Assembly (NCBI GenBank): GCA_963824105.1
Contig: CAWGNN010000010.1
Span: 186,001 to 250,000, forward strand
Direction: 5' to 3'
Source: CAWDVB01 sp963824105
Lineage (GTDB): Bacteria; Actinomycetota; Actinomycetes; Propionibacteriales; Nocardioidaceae
Length of the DNA: 64,000 nucleotides
A program made the position numbers and the translations under genes. Of this stretch, positions 61,304 to 64,000 are shown piece by piece. Below the pieces are notes generated by a model. It saw only the letters and a program-made list of their open reading frames with translations. It was not told where the DNA came from and did not search any database. Each line of letters starts with the position of its first letter. The first letter of the stretch is position 1.

Positions 61304-62503
61304 CTACGTCGTGCGCAGCGCCTCGGTGGGGGACAGGCGGGCGGCGCGGATGGCCGGGTAGACGCCCGCGATCACACCGATCCCGAGCGCGGAGCCGACT
61401 CCGTAAAGGATCGCGGAGGCGGGGACCACGACTGGCAGGCTCTGGCTCATGGCGTAGCCGGCGGTCACCAGCGCGCCCAACACCACTCCACTCACGCCGC
61501 CGAGGACCGCGAGGAAGAGCGCCTCGGTGAGGAACTGCAACCGGATGTGCCGCTTGGTGGCGCCGAGCGCGCGACGCAGGCCGATCTCGCTGCGGCGCTC
61601 CAGCACGGAGATCACCATGACGTTTGCGATGCCCACTCCGCCGACCAGCAGAGCGACAGCACCCAGGCCGAGGAAGAGCGAGGTGAAGGTGGACTGGGCC
61701 GCGGCTCGGGCCGCGAGCGCGTCGGACGGGCGGGAGGTCTCGACGTTCTCCGGGTGCTCGGGGTTGGCCTGCGCCGGAAGCACCGCGCGGACCGCGTCGA
61801 CCTGGCTCGGGTCGGTGCGGACGTAGAGGCGCGAGGCGTTGTTCGCCTCATCGAAGAGGTTCTGCGCCGCGGGGTAGCCGATCAGCGCGGCCCGGTCGAT
61901 GTCCGGCTCGAGGGGGAGGGAGTTCAAGATCCCGACGACGAGGAAGTAGTGGCCGCCGATGTAGACCTGGACGCCGTCGTTCGCGCTCCCGATGTCGAGC
62001 CGTTGGGCCGCGACCGCACCGAGGACGGCGACCGGGTAGTTCTGAGTGGCATCGGTGAGGAACTCACCCGATGCCAGTGACCCGCCGAGCGTGTTGAGCA
62101 GGTTCGGGCGCGCGGCCATGGTGGTGAGTCCGCCGGTGATGTCCGGGTTCGCGTATCGAGACCGCAGCACGCTCTGCGACACCGAGGCGATCGAGGAGAC
62201 CGACTGGACCGGGGCGATGTTGCTGACCTGGAGTTCGACGGTGTCGGGCAGGACCGAGCGACCGAGACCGATGCCGGAGCCGGCCTGCGCAGTCAGCAGA
62301 TTGGTGCCCAACGAGTCGAGCTGGCGGATCAGGTTGTCCTGCGATGATCGGCTCACCCCTAGGACTGCGACGATGGCTGCGATTCCGATCGCGATGCCGA
62401 GCGAGGAGAGGACCGCTCGGAGCTTCCTCGTCCGCAGTCCGATGGTGCCGACCCCGACGATGTCGCGGGGCAGGAGCCGAGACGGGCTCAACGGAGTGCT
62501 CAT
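61304..62503 (-). CDS. MacB-like ABC transporter permease
   Basis: A 399-residue FtsX/MacB-type permease: one N-terminal span (LSSLGIAIGIAAIVAVLGVS), a large external MacB-PCD domain, and three C-terminal spans (LGAVALLVGGVGIANVMVIS, LGGVSGVVLGALVTAGYAM, LGIGVIAGVYPAIRAARLSP). ERRSEIGLRRALGATKRHI is the family motif. With the ATPase and MacA-like adaptor it moves a substrate across the membrane by mechanotransmission. Its ATG overlaps the ATPase's stop. Confidence 0.92.
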   Translation of the reverse strand: MSTPLSPSRLLPRDIVGVGTIGLRTRKLRAVLSSLGIAIGIAAIVAVLGVSRSSQDNLIRQLDSLGTNLLTAQAGSGIGLGRSVLPDTVELQVSNIAPVQSVSSIASVSQSVLRSRYANPDITGGLTTMAARPNLLNTLGGSLASGEFLTDATQNYPVAVLGAVAAQRLDIGSANDGVQVYIGGHYFLVVGILNSLPLEPDIDRAALIGYPAAQNLFDEANNASRLYVRTDPSQVDAVRAVLPAQANPEHPENVETSRPSDALAARAAAQSTFTSLFLGLGAVALLVGGVGIANVMVISVLERRSEIGLRRALGATKRHIRLQFLTEALFLAVLGGVSGVVLGALVTAGYAMSQSLPVVVPASAILYGVGSALGIGVIAGVYPAIRAARLSPTEALRTT

Positions 62504-63207
62504 CGGCGTCCCTCCACCGCACGGGCGGTTGCGGAGTCTGCTGCGATCCGGCCGTCGAGCATGTCGATGTGGCGGTGCATCTGCGCGGCCACATCGTGGT
62601 CGTGAGTGATCACAACCAGTGTGGTGCCGGTTGCGTTGAGGTCGGTCAGCAGCTGCAGGACCTCGGCTCCGGACTCGGTGTCGAGGTTCCCGGTCGGTTC
62701 GTCGGCGAAGACGATGGCGGGGTCGGTCAGGAGCGCCCGGGCGATCGCGACACGCTGCTGCTCGCCTCCGGAGAGCTGGTTGGGGGAGTGGTGAAGGCGG
62801 TGCCCCAGACCCACCCGGTCGAGCATGTCCGAGGCCCTCTCTCGGCGCTCCGGCGCCGGCGTGCCGCTGTAGAGCAGGCCGGTCGCGACGTTCTCGAGTG
62901 CCGACATCCCGTCCAGGAGGTGGAAGGACTGGAAGACGAAGCCGATCTTGTGCGCCCGCAGCGCGGCGAGGGCGGCGTCGCTGAGCCCGTTGGTCTCGAT
63001 CCCGTCGACGTGGACCGAGCCCGCGCTCGGCCGGTCCAGAGTCCCCATCAGGTGCAGCAGCGTCGACTTGCCCGAGCCCGAGGGACCGACGACCGCGACG
63101 AGCTCGCCGGTAACGATGCTGAGGTCGATGCCGTGCAGGACCGCGAGCGGGCCGTAGGACTTCTCCACTCCGCGCAGCTCGAGGGCGGGCGGATTCGGTG
63201 GTGTCAC
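62500..63207 (-). CDS. MacB-like ABC transporter, ATP-binding protein
   Basis: A 235-residue LolD/MacB-class ATPase: Walker A GPSGSGKSTLLHLM, signature LSGGEQQRVAIARAL, Walker B AIVFADEPTGNLD, switch HDHD. GTG 63207 was chosen; it follows the adaptor's stop by four bases. TTG 63219 would overlap the upstream gene. Powers the permease next to it. Confidence 0.92.
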   Translation of the reverse strand: MTPPNPPALELRGVEKSYGPLAVLHGIDLSIVTGELVAVVGPSGSGKSTLLHLMGTLDRPSAGSVHVDGIETNGLSDAALAALRAHKIGFVFQSFHLLDGMSALENVATGLLYSGTPAPERRERASDMLDRVGLGHRLHHSPNQLSGGEQQRVAIARALLTDPAIVFADEPTGNLDTESGAEVLQLLTDLNATGTTLVVITHDHDVAAQMHRHIDMLDGRIAADSATARAVEGRR

Positions 63208-63211
63208 CTCG

Positions 63212-64000
63212 TCACTCAAGGTTGCTCGGCACCTCGACCTTGTCGCCCTGCTGGAGACTCCCCGAAACCTCGACATACCCGTTGGCGTACAGCCCCGGAG
63301 TCACGGCGACGAGGTGCTGGCCTGCCGCCGAGGTGTCCGGCATATAGACGGCATAGCCCCCCTCGGTGAGCGCCACGAGCGCAGTGACCGGGACCGTCAG
63401 CACGTCTTTGTGGATCTCCCGAGTCAGGGAGACCGAGACGCTCGCCGACTCCCAGGTGGCCAGCTTCTTGGTGTGGGCGAAGCCGACCGTCACCGGGACC
63501 GACGACGTGTTCGAGTTGCCCTGGGAGACACTCGTCGCCGCCCCCTTGCTGGTGATCCTTCCCTCGACCGTCGAGCCGTCGGGCAGCTCGACCGAGACCT
63601 GCTCGCCGACGGTGGCCAGCGAGCTCAAGCTCGGGTCCAGCGCGATGTCGACCTCCCGGGCAGTGCCGGTGGAGGCGTACGCGGGAGATCCCGGCCCCAC
63701 TCGAGCGCCGACTGTCGTCTGGAGCTGGCCGACGCGGATCGGGCTGGGAAGGAACGTGAACGCCTGGGACGTCACGATGCCCGTCTGTGCCAGGCCGTAG
63801 TGCTTCTGCATCTTCTCCACGGCGGTCTGAGTCTTTGCGGTGAAGGTGCGGTCCACCGTGCCGGGGTGGTAGCCGAGGGCCTTGAGGTTTGCCTCGAGCT
63901 GTCGGACGTCGTTGCCGACAGTTCCCACCGCGAGCGGCCGGTAGAGGGGGATCTTGCCGTAGAGGAGGACGGTCCGCGCCTGATCGACCTTGTAGAGCGT
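63212..64000 (-). CDS. MacA/HlyD-like adaptor with peptidoglycan-binding domain, partial
   Basis: The C-terminal 262 residues are in view; the start lies beyond the right edge. VGNDVRQLEANLKALGYHPG, FTAKTQTAVEKMQKHYGLAQ is a peptidoglycan-binding repeat, followed by beta-barrel adaptor segments (AREVDIALDPSLSSLATVGE, VLTVPVTALVALTEGGYAVY, GYVEVSGSLQQGDKVEV). It would bridge the MacB-like permease to the cell wall side. The gene order adaptor-ATPase-permease is standard. Confidence 0.87.
   Translation of the reverse strand, partial: TLYKVDQARTVLLYGKIPLYRPLAVGTVGNDVRQLEANLKALGYHPGTVDRTFTAKTQTAVEKMQKHYGLAQTGIVTSQAFTFLPSPIRVGQLQTTVGARVGPGSPAYASTGTAREVDIALDPSLSSLATVGEQVSVELPDGSTVEGRITSKGAATSVSQGNSNTSSVPVTVGFAHTKKLATWESASVSVSLTREIHKDVLTVPVTALVALTEGGYAVYMPDTSAAGQHLVAVTPGLYANGYVEVSGSLQQGDKVEVPSNLE

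Overview
The window is high-G+C DNA with tightly packed genes, frequent GTG starts, ATGA/GTGA stop-start overlaps and strong Shine-Dalgarno sites. Together with aerobic CO dehydrogenase genes, a deazaflavin (F420)-type nitroreductase, AfsR-like STAND ATPases, Tat/lipoprotein signals and a SigE-type ECF sigma factor, this points to a chromosomal segment of an actinobacterium, probably a Nocardioides-like member of the Propionibacteriales. The genus is an inference. No tRNA, rRNA, transposase, phage gene or CRISPR array was seen.

Layout. 1-6.4 kb: a TetR fragment, a membrane nitroreductase, a small membrane protein, glutamate decarboxylase and an aldehyde dehydrogenase. 5.7-9.5 kb: a NarL/DesK-type two-component pair followed by a second LuxR-type regulator that has lost its phosphorylation aspartate; the two flanking non-coding stretches hold hairpins and palindromes. 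10.4-14.6 kb: a CoA-transferase/hydrolase and a P-type cation ATPase.

14.7-35.2 kb is the core: two complete form I carbon monoxide dehydrogenase gene sets, both in the order coxM-coxS-coxL. Set 1 is preceded by an XdhC-type maturation gene and followed by an XdhC protein carrying two tandem YHS domains and by a MocA-like cytidylyltransferase. An RCC1-repeat secreted protein and a divergent pair of LysR regulators separate the sets. Set 2 opens with a small protein of unknown function and continues with coxG and five tiny single-span membrane proteins. It meets an opposing operon of coxD, coxE and three small genes. A Tat/lipoprotein Rieske protein and a further XdhC protein (40.2 kb) lie nearby. 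Together these genes would build the Mo-Cu-FeS enzyme, mature its cofactor, tether it to the membrane and pass electrons to quinone.

35.9-64 kb: an ECF sigma factor with a decayed partner gene, an HxlR regulator facing a methyltransferase, a Smr-domain protein, a spermidine/putrescine-type ABC transporter, a CDF metal exporter bracketed by inverted clusters of a 22-bp repeat, a sulfide:quinone oxidoreductase-like/DsrC/DsrE operon, an acyl-CoA synthetase, a STAND ATPase with TPRs, a nitrilase with its TetR regulator and a SnoaL-like protein, an MMPL exporter with its TetR regulator, an ArsP-like permease with a thioredoxin-like partner, and a MacAB-type ABC system truncated by the right edge.

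The points most worth a second look are the coxG-linked set of five micro-membrane proteins, the XdhC-YHS-YHS fusion with its recent internal duplication, the phospho-acceptor-less LuxR regulator, the repeat-flanked CDF cassette and the DsrC protein missing one of its two redox cysteines.
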